Source of the DNA: Lineus longissimus
Taxonomy: Eukaryota > Nemertea > Pilidiophora > Heteronemertea > Lineidae
Assembly (NCBI RefSeq): GCF_910592395.1
Contig: NC_088326.1
Coordinates: 1,121,001 to 1,185,000, forward strand
Direction of reading: 5' to 3'
Length of the DNA stretch: 64,000 nt
In this document: positions 11,787 through 24,900 of the stretch, piece after piece
Layout: each line of letters opens with the position of its first letter
How positions within the stretch are numbered: the first letter of the stretch is position 1
Position numbers and translations under genes: made by a program
The notes under the pieces: generated by a model
Database searches by the model: none
What the model saw: the letters and a program-made list of their open reading frames with translations, nothing else
What the model was told of the DNA's origin: nothing

Positions 11787-14700
11787 ATGCCTTCCAAGGC
11801 TGTTTCTGTGCGCTCAAGATTGCCGCCTCCACCACCGAAAGGTTTGTACAGGTATCCCCATCCATTTCTACATTGTATCTAGCTGGTGTAGACTCCTCCA
11901 TATGGTTGTACCTCCATGGTGAAGAAATCAATACATTTGATGGTGGAGTCATTCACGTTGATAGCACACCTTCATGAAGGGCCATATCCCCCCACCCCGT
12001 TCTTCAGGCCAGGGCGCGGGCCATATCCACCCACCCCTCCCACCCTTGGCCAGTATCACTTGCCTCCCCCCTCCTAGCTAAAATCAATACTGAGTCTAAG
12101 CCCGGGACTCTAAGGAGGTGATTTATGATAATAGCCCCACCCTTTCTTGATTTGTTTTATATTGGTGTCAAAAGGCCCTTGAGTTTATACTATCGGGCCA
12201 TTATATTGAAAGCAGCTTGAAAGACCAAGGGGGATGCACCACCAGCCCCTGAAGACTTCGAGGACAGTTCAGTTGGAAGGCCTACTGTCTAATGCGCTGG
12301 GTTGTGCATAAAGTAGAGACGGATCTTACATGTGGCCTACACCACCCCCTCCCCTTGGGAGGCAATACAATGATACCCCCTGACACCCTTCAACAGTAGC
12401 CTGGAGTGGAATTGCGTTTCTATATCCAAGGCCTCCTGTATAGGATCCCTATATAGGATCCCTATACAGGACAGGAGTTGTGCACAATTCAGATGTATTT
12501 TTATAAAATGAATATCACAGCTGCCAAATTCACTGCTGAACAACCATCATTATGATAACCAGGCTTTGATATTCACGGCCCCTATTATGGAAAATAGTGT
12601 AATTAGCAATGTATATACATTTGTATATATGAATCCTTGCACTATAAAGTAATCTGTCACTTTAGTACAGTAGAACCTCTCTTTTAAGGACACCCTTGGG
12701 ACTGACAAGTACTGTCCTTAGTAAAGAGGTGTCCTGATTCGAGAGGTCAAATTTAATGACAACAACCAATTATGGACCAAAGCTAGTGTTCTTAATAGAG
12801 AGGGTGTCCTCATTAGAGAGGTGGCCACTACAGAAGGTTCCACTGTAGAATTTGTAGGCTCCATGATTCATAGCATCCGAGGATTGAAATTATTACCACT
12901 TTTATCTTCTTTCAGGATGTTTTGGCGCTCGTCACCAGTTGGCGCTGTTGAGCTTCCTGGGCTTCTTCAATGTCTATGCTCTCCGGGTTGACCTGAGTAT
13001 CGCCATGGTTGCCATGGTGAACCAAACAGCGGTGAAACACATGGCCAATGAAACAGTAAGCGACTGTGTGAAGGATCTGCCAACCAATGGGACCGTGGAC
13101 GATGCTGCGGTATGTAGTTATTGAATCTTTCAATAGAGCCATGCCCCCTACCTGTCTCCACCAGGAGGCAGGCTGTTTGACAGTCACTACCAGGAGACTG
13201 TCACAACCTTGGGTCTGTCTCAACCATGTGTCACAACCAGGAGGCAGGCTGTCTGACAGTCACTACCAGGAGACTGTCACAACCTTGGGTCTGTCTCAAC
13301 CATGCGTCACAACCAGGAGGAGATACTAGTAGACATTCACAACTTTGAGACACAGTCTAAGCAATCTGTCCCAACCTGGATGAGACACAATAACTAGCAT
13401 ACTTGCCATTGTATAGCTCATTCCAGATCAATAGCCCACCCTCATAGATAACTTTTTCTCTGTTACAGGAAGGAGAGTTTGTTTGGACCCCAGAGACCCA
13501 AGGCATCGTTCTCGGCTCCTTCTTCTATGGTTATATCTGCACCCAACTCATCGGCGGGATTCTGGCGCAGCGATTTGGTGGGAAACTGATCTTCGGTCTC
13601 GGTGTTTTCTGTACAGCTGCGCTAACCCTTCTCACCCCACTAGCGGCACGATGGAGTGTGGGGATGCTCATAGCATTGCGAATACTTGAGGGGTTTGGTG
13701 AGGGCGTGACGATACCAGCGATGCACGCCATGTGGTCGAAGTGGGCGCCACCTTTGGAGAGGAGTAAACTTGGCACGTTTTGTTACTCGGGGATGCACCT
13801 TGGTACATTCGCCGCAATGCCCATCTCTGGGTTGCTGTGTCAGTATGGCTTCGCTGGTGGTTGGCCCTCGGTCTTCTATGTGTTTGGTAAGTAAGTTGGA
13901 TTGCTTCCGTATGACTCTTTGCGAAGCTGTGTACTATTGTTCTCGGTTAATTTTTCACCAATGATATCCTATCTTAACACTCCAGGTGCTCTTGGCTGTG
14001 TATGGTTCATCTTCTGGATGATGTTTGCCTACGACTCTCCCGCTACGCACAAATTCATTTCGCGAGCTGAAAAAGATTACATTGAAAAGTCGATAGGAAC
14101 TTATGAAAAACCAGCCGTAAGTATTATTGGACTGAAATTTTTCACAAATGCATTGTCAAATTTGACCATAAGAAGCATGAAACATTCAACTTCAATGCAT
14201 TGCCCCTTACACTTCAACATCAAACACAATATTGAGTCTATCACCAACAGAATATGAGCAAATTCCTTCAATGCCTTGTTCTTTCCTTCTAGTCCCATCG
14301 TCTTCCCATCAAAGAGTGGCTGAAGTCAGCGCCAGTTTATGCAGTAGTCGTGGCACACACGTGTAACAACTGGGGCTACTATACCATGCTCACATGCATG
14401 CCCACGTACATGAAGGTCGTGCTCGGTTTCGATATAAAAAAAGTAAGTCAAATCGAAAGATTTGGTTTTCAAAAGAATCCTTCTGGGTGGTTGAATTACA
14501 AGTTGTCGATTTGACCTAGAAGTCAAATGCCATCAACTTGGCACTTTGGATGTAACTGGGGCACATTTCTCAGCCAGAGATTGATCTGATGATCACAGTT
14601 ACCCCTGACCAAATGGTAATCTTCCTCTCCCTTACTTCCAGAACTCCCTGCTGTCCGCCATTCCATACGCAATATTCTGGGCGATTGGAAACATTGGTGG

Positions 14701-15612
14701 ACAGCTCGCTGATATATGTCGATTCCGTGGTGTGGCTAGCACGACTAATGTCAGAAAGTCGCTAACTGTCCTTGGTAAGTACGTCAATAAACCTTTCTCT
14801 ATTGGCTGCTCTTGTGTGTACACCTGGTTAGACGCAAGTATGGCTGGTCGCTCTGTCTTAGATCAGACTTTACAGTTTAGGAGTTTTCTCTTCCCGACTG
14901 GTAACCTACCGGGACTACGGAGGCCAGTCCCCCTTCTCATGTAATCTAATCTGACCTGCCTGGCTCCTGCCTACAGACCTGCTTTCTCCTCCCCGACCTC
15001 ACCCTCAAACATTTCTTTCTCCTCAGGACTATGGGTTCCAGCCATGGCCCTGTGGGGCATCCACTGGGTTGGCTGTGATCATTCCTTGGCGACTGCCCTA
15101 CTCATGCTGTCTATAGGAATGAACGGGCTGCACCTCTGTGGATTCTTTGTGAATCATTTGGATATTGGACCAAATCATGCTGGTATGTACTGTAGACCAT
15201 GACATTTTCAACAACGTTTTATTTTCACAATTTTGCAAAGGTAGACTTAAAAAGATGGAAAATGTCAATTCTATTACAAGCCATTGACCTGACAAAGCTC
15301 ATTTTATAATTTTTAGGTATTTTACTGGGGATCTCAAACACGCTAGCAACCGTTCCAGGAATGCTCGGGCCCTATGTCGTTGGCGTCCTGACCAATAAAA
15401 ATCAGACACGTTTCCAGTGGCAAATCGTCTTTTACATCGCTGCGGCCATCTTTGTTTTCGGTGCCATCTTTTTCGTAATCTTCGGCAGCGGAGAGCGACA
15501 ACATTGGGATCACTATGAGGTCAAACCAGAAAAAGATTCCGAGGAGGAGGAGGAAACAAGCTTTTTTCTTGACCAGACAAAATATCAATACGAACCTTTG
15601 CTCATGACGTAA
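11787..15612 (+). CDS. SLC17A5: Sialin-like SLC17 anion transporter
   Basis: Eight coding exons (11787-11841, 12916-13109, 13469-13886, 13986-14116, 14293-14442, 14642-14774, 15027-15182, 15317-15612) join in frame to 510 residues. It is a 12-helix major-facilitator protein. SLC17 hallmarks are [21 protein letters not shown] in the first helix, [14 protein letters not shown], the loop [44 protein letters not shown] and [19 protein letters not shown]. The closest relatives I recognise are sialins, lysosomal H+/sialate exporters that also load acidic amino acids into vesicles. R24 aligns with sialin R39, the Salla-disease residue. NxT/NxS sites occur in the first lumenal loop. The N-terminal dileucine signal of vertebrate sialin is absent, but the acidic C-tail has a YEPL (Yxx-phi) sorting motif. 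An in-frame ATG at 11,700 could add 29 residues; I prefer 11,787 because the extension falls in duplicated DNA. The substrate is not certain. Confidence 0.9.
12666..12847. mobile_element. Short MITE-like element in SLC17 intron 1
   Basis: The 182-bp element begins TACAGTAGAACCTCTCT and ends ...GGTTCCACTGTA, so its ends are inverted repeats. Internally it repeats GGTGTCCT-A-T-AGAGAGG words in both orientations. This end sequence is common in invertebrate non-autonomous DNA elements. It contains no open frame. Confidence 0.65.
13161..13320. repeat. 76-bp tandem duplication in SLC17 intron 2
   Basis: The word CCAGGAGGCAGGCTGT occurs at 13,161 and 13,237, and CCAGGAGG again at 13,313, giving just over two units of 76 bp with about two mismatches. 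Each unit also contains the internal pair GACAGTCACTACC/GGAGACTGTC. It is wholly intronic. Confidence 0.85.
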
Positions 15613-15910
15613 CTTGGTCAAGAACCTTTGTACTGTCACTCTGCCTCTGCTTCTGATTCATGTCGGCCATCTTGTGTTTATGTCGGCCATCTTGTGTTTA
15701 TGTCGGCCATCTTGAATATGATGTCAAACATCTGGTGATCAATAACACAGATGTTGCTCTACATCCGTGTCAATGAACATGTCGATGATGGAAATTTTAG
15801 AATTTTTTCATAATTATCACCAGTGCATTCCAGATATATATTAAAACATGTTTAATAATGTATATAATAATATACCGTACTGTAGTCATTAGTATTTATG
15901 AAAAAATAAA
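15613..15910 (+). other. SLC17 3' UTR with GTCGGCCATCTTG repeats and poly(A) signal
   Basis: Immediately after the stop there are three copies of a 20-bp unit containing TGTCGGCCATCTTG at 15,660-15,713. An AATAAA hexamer at 15,905-15,910 is the best polyadenylation signal, giving a 3' UTR of about 300 nt that ends just before the satellite array. Confidence 0.6.
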
Positions 15911-16004
15911 TAGTCTGCTGTGGATATAAATTGATCATTTATATTCATTTTCCATGAGTGAGCATCTCGTACAAACTATATGCTATCTAACAGTATCGCC
16001 AGGT

Positions 16005-18909
16005 CAGCTCTGTTAGGTGAAGCCGACACTATGCCACTGGCAAGTCTACAGAACCCACGTCAGCTCTGTTAGGTGAAGCTGACACTATGCCACTGGCAAG
16101 TCTACAGAACCCATGTTAGCTCTGTTAGGTGAAGCTGACACTATGCCACTGGCAAGTCTACAGAACCCACGTTAGCTCTGTTAGGTGAAGCTGACACTAT
16201 GCCACTGCCAAGTCTACAGAACCCACGTCAGCTCTGGTAGGTGAAGCTGACACTATGCCACTGCCAAGTCTACAGAACCCACGTCAGCTCTGTTAGGTGA
16301 AGCTGACACTATGCCACTGCCAAGTCTACAGAACCCACGTTAGCTCTGTTAGGTGAAGCTGACACTATGCCACTGGCAAGTCTACAGAACCCACGTTAGC
16401 TCTGTTAGGTGAAGCTGACACTATGCCACTGGCAAGTCTACAGAACCCACGTTAGCTCTGTTAGGTGAAGCTGACACTATGCCACTGGCAAGTCTACAGA
16501 ACCCACGTTAGCTCTGTTAGGTGAAGCTGACACTATGCCACTGCCAAGTCTACGGAACCCACGTTAGCTCTGTTAGGTGAAGCTGACACTATGCCACTGG
16601 CAAGTCTACGGAACCCACGTTAGCTCTGTTAGGTGAAGCTGACACTATGCCACTGGCAAGTCTACGGAACCCACGTTAGCTCTGTTAGGTGAAGCTGACA
16701 CTATGCCACTGCCAAGTCTACGGAACCCACGTTAGCTCTGTTAGGTGAAGCTGACACTATGCCACTGCCAAGTCTACGGAACCCACGTCAGCTCTGTTAG
16801 GTGAAGCTGACACTATGCCACTGGCAAGTCTACGGAACCCACGTCAGCTCTGTTAGGTGAAGCTGACACTATGCCACTGGCAAGTCTACAGAACCCACGT
16901 TAGCTCTGTTAGGTGAAGCTGACACTATGCCACTGGCAAGTCTACAGAACCCACGTTAGCTCTGTTAGGTGAAGCTGACACTATGCCACTGGCAAGTCTA
17001 CAGAACCCACATCAGCTCTGTTAGGTGAAGCTGACACTATGCCACTGGCAAGTCTACAGAACCCACGTCAGCTCTGTTAGGTGAAGCTGACACTATGCCA
17101 CTGCCAAGTCTACAGAACCCACGTCAGCTCTGTTAGGTGAAGCTGACACTATGCCACTGGCAAGTCTACAGAACCCACGTCAGCTCTGTTAGGTGAAGCT
17201 GACACTATGCCACTGGCAAGTCTACAGAACCCACGTCAGCTCTGTTAGGTGAAGCTGACACTATGCCACTGGCAAGTCTACAGAACCCACGTTAGCTCTG
17301 TTAGGTGAAGCTGACACTATGCCACTGCCAAGTCTACAGAACCCATGTTAGCTCTGTTAGGTGAAGCTGACACTATGCCACTGGCAAGTCTACAGAACCC
17401 ATGTTAGCTCTGTTAGGTGAAGCTGACACTATGCCACTGGCAAGTCTACAGAACCCATGTTAGCTCTGTTAGGTGAAGCTGACACTATGCCACTGCCAAG
17501 TCTACAGAACCCACGTTAGCTCTGTTAGGTGAAGCTGACACTATGCCACTGGCAAGTCTACAGAACCCACGTTAGCTCTGGTAGGTGAAGCTGACACTAT
17601 GCCACTGGCAAGTCTACAGAACCCATGTTAGCTCTGGTAGGTGAAGCTGACACTATGCCACTGGCAAGTCTACAGAACCCATGTTAGCTCTGTTAGGTGA
17701 AGCTGACACTATGCCACTGCCAAGTCTACAGAACCCACGTTAGCTCTGTTAGGTGAAGCTGACACTATGCCACTGGCAAGTCTACAGAACCCATGTTAGC
17801 TCTGTTAGGTGAAGCTGACACTATGCCACTGCCAAGTCTACAGAACCCATGTTAGCTCTGGTAGGTGAAGCTGACACTATGCCACTGGCAAGTCTACAGA
17901 ACCCATGTTAGCTCTGTTAGGTGAAGCTGACACTATGCCACTGCCAAGTCTACAGAACCCACGTCAGCTCTGTTAGGTGAAGCTGACACTATGCCACTGG
18001 CAAGTCTACAGAACCCACGTCAGCTCTGTTAGGTGAAGCTGACACTATGCCACTGCCAAGTCTACAGAACCCACGTCAGCTCTGTTAGGTGAAGCTGACA
18101 CTATGCCACTGGCAAGTCTACAGAACCCATGTTAGCTCTGTTAGGTGAAGCTGACACTATGCCACTGCCAAGTCTACAGAACCCATGTTAGCTCTGTAAG
18201 GTGAAGCTGACACTATGCCACTGCCAAGTCTACAGAACCCACGTCAGCTCTGTTAGGTGAAGCTGACACTATGCCACTGCCAAGTCTACAGAACCCATGT
18301 TAGCTCTGTTAGGTGAAGCTGACACTATGCCACTACCAAGTCTACAGAACCCATGTTAGCTCTGTTAGGTGAAGCTGACACTATGCCACTGCCAAGTCTA
18401 CAGAACCCACGTCAGCTCTGTTAGGTGAGGCTGACACTATGCCACTGCCAAGTCTACAGAACCCATGTTAGCTCTGTTAGGTGAAGCTGACACTATGCCA
18501 CTGGCAAGTCTACAGAACCCACGTTAGCTCTGTTAGGTGAAGCTGACACTATGCCACTGGCAAGTCTACAGAACCCACGTCAGCTCTGTTAGGTGAAGCT
18601 GACACTATGCTACTGCCAAGTCTACAGAACCCATGTTAGCTCTGGTAGGTGAAGCTGACACTATGCCACTGGCAAGTCTACAGAACCCATGTTAGCTCTG
18701 TTAGGTGAAGCTGACACTATGCCACTGCCAAGTCTACAGAACCCATGTTAGCTCTGTTAGGTGAAGCTGACACTATGCCACTGCCAAGTCTACAGAACCC
18801 ATGTTAGCTCTGTTAGGTGAAGCTGACACTATGCCACTGGCAAGTCTACAGAACCCATGTTAGCTCTGTTAGGTGAAGCTGACACTATGCCACTGCCAAG
18901 TCTACAGAA
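16005..18909. repeat. 56-bp satellite array, about 52 copies
   Basis: A 56-bp unit is repeated head to tail without interruption. Key words in order are CAGCTCTGTTAGGTGAAGCT, GACACTATGCCACTGGCAAG and TCTACAGAACCCACGT. Copies differ at only a few positions: CACGT/CATGT, TCAGCT/TTAGCT, TGGCAAG/TGCCAAG, CTGTTA/CTGGTA and CTACAG/CTACGG. Variants cluster in neighbouring copies (CTACGG only around 16,540-16,850; CATGT mainly after 17,340), as expected from local unequal exchange. 56 is not a multiple of three and all frames close quickly, so it is not coding. Each unit contains a 7-bp hairpin. It sits between the 3' ends of SLC17 and TPD52. Confidence 0.97.
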
Positions 18910-21900
18910 AGGGTTACACCATGGGCTTCTGCAAAGTTTTAGCAGAAAGAAAGAGGTTTTCATGTTAATATTGAAATTTATTTACACTCTCCTATAGTAA
19001 GTTCAAGCCTTAGCAATGTTGTCTCCCGTTTTAGCACATACACTGCCACCGAGAATATTAATTTAAAGATGTGCTACACTGGTGGATTTCTCAGGGAAGT
19101 AATTGGCTACGCTAATGGGCAGTAAGCAGTAAGGAAACGGTTCATTTGATGTTAGGGTATATAATACATTTCCTACTGAATGGATCAATCACTTCAAAGC
19201 CTGCCTTTAATCGGTACTGGGACCCGCACAGACTTGAGTCTGTGGTACCAGCTCTTCCCAATGTAATGGTTGGCCTACTACGGGTCAGACTCACCTTCAC
19301 AGGGGGGACTATGATTTTGATGATAAACAGTTCTTAAAGGGTTAGTACAGTGTGAATAGTCAATTATGTTCATGAGAAAACCACCAGAGGGCAAAGAAGG
19401 ATTGATCTAAGCATCTACCAAATGATACACTTTAAAGACCGGAGTCTCTTCATACATGACAGGGTCAATTAAATAAAAACACCATAACACAACCTATGAG
19501 ACGGAGCAAGGAGAATGGCTGAAGTGCGTAACTATGGAGATTACGGGATACTGGAAATATCATGAGAGAGGTCACGATTGTTGCTTGGACATCTCGCACA
19601 AGAGGATGCAGAGCAGGGTTTGAATTTATTACTCTGCGACTGATAAGGCTGTGGGATCAACCTGTTGAGTGAGCGACCGTACAGATATTTCTGATTGATT
19701 TTTGAGGCAGACGCTCATCAAGACGAGACGTATGTACGATGAAGTTTGTACCAACAAGTGACCCACATCAGCCATTCTCCTTCCATAGTCAGCACCTGTC
19801 TTTTTATAGGCGATGTGTTAGTTGCCCAGCCATCAACTAGATGGCAGCACTATATGACTAGGATAAAAATCCAGAAAGATAATAGTTTCCAAATGCGTGA
19901 AAACAAAACACTCTTTAAACTGGATATTCTTTTGTATCCTACTTGTTTCGTTCAATGACCAAGTGTCAAAAACTTCTCGTTATAATAATTGTCAGTCATA
20001 CCCCCACCACCTTCCCAATATTACTATCGTGATTAGAAAATCATTATAAAGGACAGTTTGAACTGTTTCTGGTTCTATAGTGATGAAGTAATGAAGTAAT
20101 ACAATGCTGTAAACTGGGAAACATTTTGCAAGAATTTCACGTGTCAGCTATCATAGTATGAAATTCATCTACCTGAGCTTCACATCTAATAGCAAAATCT
20201 TGTCTTTTCCTGAATCTTTTTGTAATGACTTTGAAGAGCTTTTCATAAAGAATACAACTTACAGTGAACATTTCCCAGTTTGCAGTATTAACCCCTATTT
20301 TTCATCTTGAAGCTTCAAGGGTTAAACTTCACACAAGTTAGAAATGCTCATTTGAAAATGAGTAGATCAATTTGTGAATTTTAACCCCCGATCGGCCAAG
20401 ATGTATTTTTTGGACCTCGGCCCTATATCATTGCTACTCACATTCTATCTGAGCAAACTTCAATTTTTTTAAAGGATTCGATTCAATTTGTCAAAGTAAC
20501 CTCTTCCCAATAAGTATAAGACTTATCTCATGCAAAAGCACCAGCAGTGAATGTGCCTGAACTCACTCTGAAAGCAACACAAAGCTCCCGCAAATACTTC
20601 AATCAACTTCTAACTGCATTCACAGTTCAATCAGAATACAAAATGGAAATAAATTCTTGAATAGAGAGATTTACAACCGAACAACATACAATGTTTTAAA
20701 CAAATTAACGTCTGAATGTTTGAAACTGATAACATCGTAAACTATCCACTGGTCCCACCGACAGGGCCAACCATTGGACCCAAATACACAACCTATTGCC
20801 AGGACACTGTCCTCCAGGATTACAAGATGGGAAGTTTGCTGAATGTTTCCTCGGGGAGACTGGCCTCCATAGCCCTGGTAGGCCACCAGTCTAAGAGAGA
20901 CAACTCAAACTGGGAGGTCTGGGCCTGTCAGGCAGGAAATGGCAACCCCACAAGGAGACAGAAAACTCCAAAATAAGACCTGATTCAAGAAAGAGCGCAC
21001 TGGCCATATTGGTGTCAAACATTTTCGCTCTCTTCTCCCAGCATCCTCGCCCGTTCAATCAACAATCAACCTCATCTACAGATGGATATCAATGTCCTGG
21101 GAACAAGCTTGCCTCAAGCATTTTCATAAGAACACATCGTAATACATTATGTACAACACTCTTTTAATTGATGCAAAGATCGCAGAAACGACAACAACAT
21201 CTGAACCGTTCATACATCAATCTGATCACCGATTAATCCATGAAAAATTATTTCCGACTAACATCAATAATTCTCGAGGATACAAGAAGATTCAACATCT
21301 CAGAACACCTGTTTATTTGAGCAACCTCAACACCCTAAATTCTATTATTAGACTCCTCCAATCAACTAAATTGGATGATTCCAATCAGAATATAGGGCTG
21401 AAAGGTCAGGAATTAAAGTAACATTTTTCCCCGAACCAGTTTTAGAAGCATACAAAGCTTTATACAAGCAGTAACACTGTGGACATACTGGCTACATTCA
21501 CTTATATCATGGAACGGGGCCATTTCCTTTGTGACACAGGTATCTCACACTGACCTAAGCAAATCTGACATGTTCAATGGATTGAAAAGTATCTATCCGT
21601 GGAATTGTCCCGTTCCGGGATATAGCCTGTACACTTGTCCACAGAGAGTATAGCAACGATCATACAGTTTTTAATACCACACAGGCTCGCACTGTAGTCA
21701 ACCAGGTCAGACATGTTACTTGTGAAATCACTGCAGCATTTTAATATTTTAAGTACCAAGACCAACTGAGGTGTGGCCAAGTGACAAACTACAAAACTCA
21801 AAATATCTTTCGAATTTTGTAGTTTGTCACCTCTTTCCCAAGAAAGTCAAACACACATGATGAAAAGTTTACTTCGAATGTTGACTTGTTTTTAGAAAAT

Positions 21901-21931
21901 GGAAACTGGCATCGAAGTTGGATTGATGTTT
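18910..21931. other. Interval between satellite and TPD52 stop codon
   Basis: I see no coding exon here. The minus strand has AATAAA-type hexamers (TTTATT on the plus strand) at 21,312-21,317 and 18,977-18,982 that could end TPD52 transcripts, giving a 3' UTR of about 0.6 or 3 kb. A short TTAACCC...GGGTTAA inverted pair lies near 20,290-20,325. Confidence 0.35.
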
Positions 21932-24900
21932 TTAAAGCGGTACTTTCTCCTCGGGTAGCGGTTGTTCTGTTTGGGGTTGTCCTCCCCCATTGGCGGCCGC
22001 TGTGCTGTTAAGAACGTCCTCAAAGTTGTCCTCAGATTTGCTCCCAACGACCTTGGACTGAAATAGAGATAGAGGCGATGATTAAAACCTGGAACTCTTT
22101 ATGAACAGGACGAACAGTGTCAGAAGAGAACACGTTGATTTTGTGATCAGGGTCTTCCTGGGATGGATGCCATCAAGAACATGTATACAAGAACACCTTT
22201 CCCTGATTATATTTTGCTACACTGCAACTACATATGAGGAAATATATCCATGGCACATCAAATTTTCTTCTCAATACTGAATTTTGAGAATAAGGCAGGT
22301 CTTTGAACTTGGCCTGAATCAAAGATGGCGGCACAGTAAGTTGGAACTTCAAAGCCTGAAATATAGTTCTCGGGGCCATCGGGGAAAATATATGCTACAC
22401 AACAAGAAACACTACACAACATCGTGGGACAACACGACATCACAATAAAGATGGCGCTACATCAGTACTGATCAGTACAGATTCTCTCCTCTTCCTGCGA
22501 GATCCAGGTCCCTCATCACTTGAGAAGTCTAGGTTTGGGGACACACTTATGAGCACAAGAAAGGTGTTTTCACACCAATTTCTCAAAATTCTTGGTCAGT
22601 TTCAAAATTTGTTCTCAAATTAGGGACGCCCACCCAAGGCACATCCCCAGGTCCGTGTCTGATACTCGAAGTGACTGGCAGCTGGAAACTTTGGAAGACA
22701 ACATGAATTCTGTGACTATTAGATGTATTGGCTACAAAATAACAGATATTGTGAAAATGTCAACAGAGAATCAAAATATGAAGTATGAAATTGACAAACG
22801 TAATATCTGACAACAATTTTACAATATGAAGAAGACATTAAGTGCTGGAGCTCAACAAATCAATTTTTTTTAGCCAGGAATGTCTGGCATCTTCACTTGC
22901 CTCTGAAGAGAATCCCATCTTTATCAAAACCTGCTTCGGCCAGCCAAAATCAAGCCAGCTCACAAGTCTTCCGTTGACCTCAGATAAAAACTGATTTGTT
23001 GAGCAAAGCTTACATTCAGACAGTGCGGAGAAAACATCATACATACACCCTAAATAATGGATTTAAAACTCCGGTCCGTCTGACTCAGAAGGCGATTTCA
23101 TGGTCTTTAAACTCCCAAACGAGCGAGATTTCTGATGAGAAACGATTGAGGTAAAAGATGAGCAAAGATGTTGTGTTTTAATGGAGAAAACGGATCGCAC
23201 TAAATACCGACCAAACCGACTGAACCAGACCGTCTTAACATTGCCTTTCATTCTGTTCGACACAGAAAACACTTCTCCCCATTCTCTACATTTCTTGTTG
23301 AAATTTAACGTTGTGTTTAGTCTGTTGTGGTCGGGATTTAGTGCAACCGGAGAAAACCATCAATTTAGAATGCAAGAAAAGCAAGAGATATACAGAACCT
23401 GTGACAAGTGTAAAGATGGGTGTCTGTGGTTGGCTGTGAGAACTGGAGGGGGGGGGGGTCAACTAGAAACGGCAGTAATACACCACCAACTTACACAACT
23501 AACGCTATCACAATCAACCAACAGACGCCCATCAGAGGAAAGACTGCAAAAATACTAGTGACAAAAAAATCAGACGAAAAGTTATTTCTTTAGAATTGCT
23601 AGCACTCACCGAGGGGGAAGGCATGGCATGCGATGTGGATCGCATACGTAGCATGCCCATAGACTTAGAGCGCTAATGGGAAAATATATATGAATAGTTT
23701 AGCTCACATGGAAGAGTTGCTGCATGTACTAATGAGACAATATGTCTCAAGTCGATAGATGCTACATTCATAATTCAGTTAGGTCTGGCTTCAAGGATCT
23801 CTACTTTCAAACTGTCACATCGGATGCATCAGAATGTGTTTCAGCCTGCAGTAGAACTTCTCAACAGATGACACCCTTCAAACTAAGAACTTGTGCCGGC
23901 ATTAGGGAGGTGTCCTGACAACTGAGGTAGAACTGAATGGAATTGCCAAACGTTACGGGAGACGTTTCCACTCAGAAAATAGCTTTCTATCGCAATGGTT
24001 TTTCTATATTTTCATATCAACTCACCTTAACGCTGGAGTAAGCACTACCCATTCGCTCCTCAAAGGACCGGAACTTATTAGAATTCCTGGAGATAGAAAT
24101 TACAAAAACATGAAAGCATATGCAATGGGAGGAGCATGTAAATGACAAACATACCTAATGTTGTTTGAGCAGAGGTTCACGGAAATCACCAAAATCTCAC
24201 GCATGGGAGGAGAATGTAAATGACAAACATATCTCATGTTGTGTGTGCAGAGGCTGAATGAAATTTACCAAACTCATGAAGGGGAGGAGCATGTAAATGA
24301 CACACATACCTAATGTCGCTTAACTTCCGAGACACACTAGCACCAGCAGTGGAAAGAGCTGAGGAGGTCTTCTCAGTCGCACTCCGCAGGACCACGTTGG
24401 TCTTCTGGTATCTGGAAAAGTGGAAGCAGAACAGTTGATAAAACATTTATCAACGACCATGAAATACTTCCAGATGACTTTATCTTCATGATGAAACCTC
24501 GATGAAATGGCCAGGGCCATTGTGCTCACTGGATCAAACTTTGGTTGATAGGTGCCTGAGTTACATCCAAATGTCTAATCGTGTCTATTTTGTGTCATTT
24601 GGCCTACTGTCACCTTCAAAAGAGGTTCAACTCAATTACCAAGATGACTTATAATGTATGGTCATTAGATGTACCTTTGACATACATTTGATCACAACTA
24701 CCCCAAATCAACAAGAAATAACTTTTTTAGGTTTTCAGATTTGGCCCCCTGGTGGCCAAGTGGTGAATTAGATCACACTGTGTTTATTTGAACTAGAGGT
24801 TCATCTACAATGTGTACTGAGAGTGAGATCAACAGTGGCTAACTTGAGAATCAGATGAGATTGTAGAAACACAATATGATGATGGGATGTAGCTGAATAC

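Noticed and set aside
16005-18909. CRISPR-like array
   Set aside because: The unit is a continuous 56-bp satellite with no unique spacers, in an animal genome.
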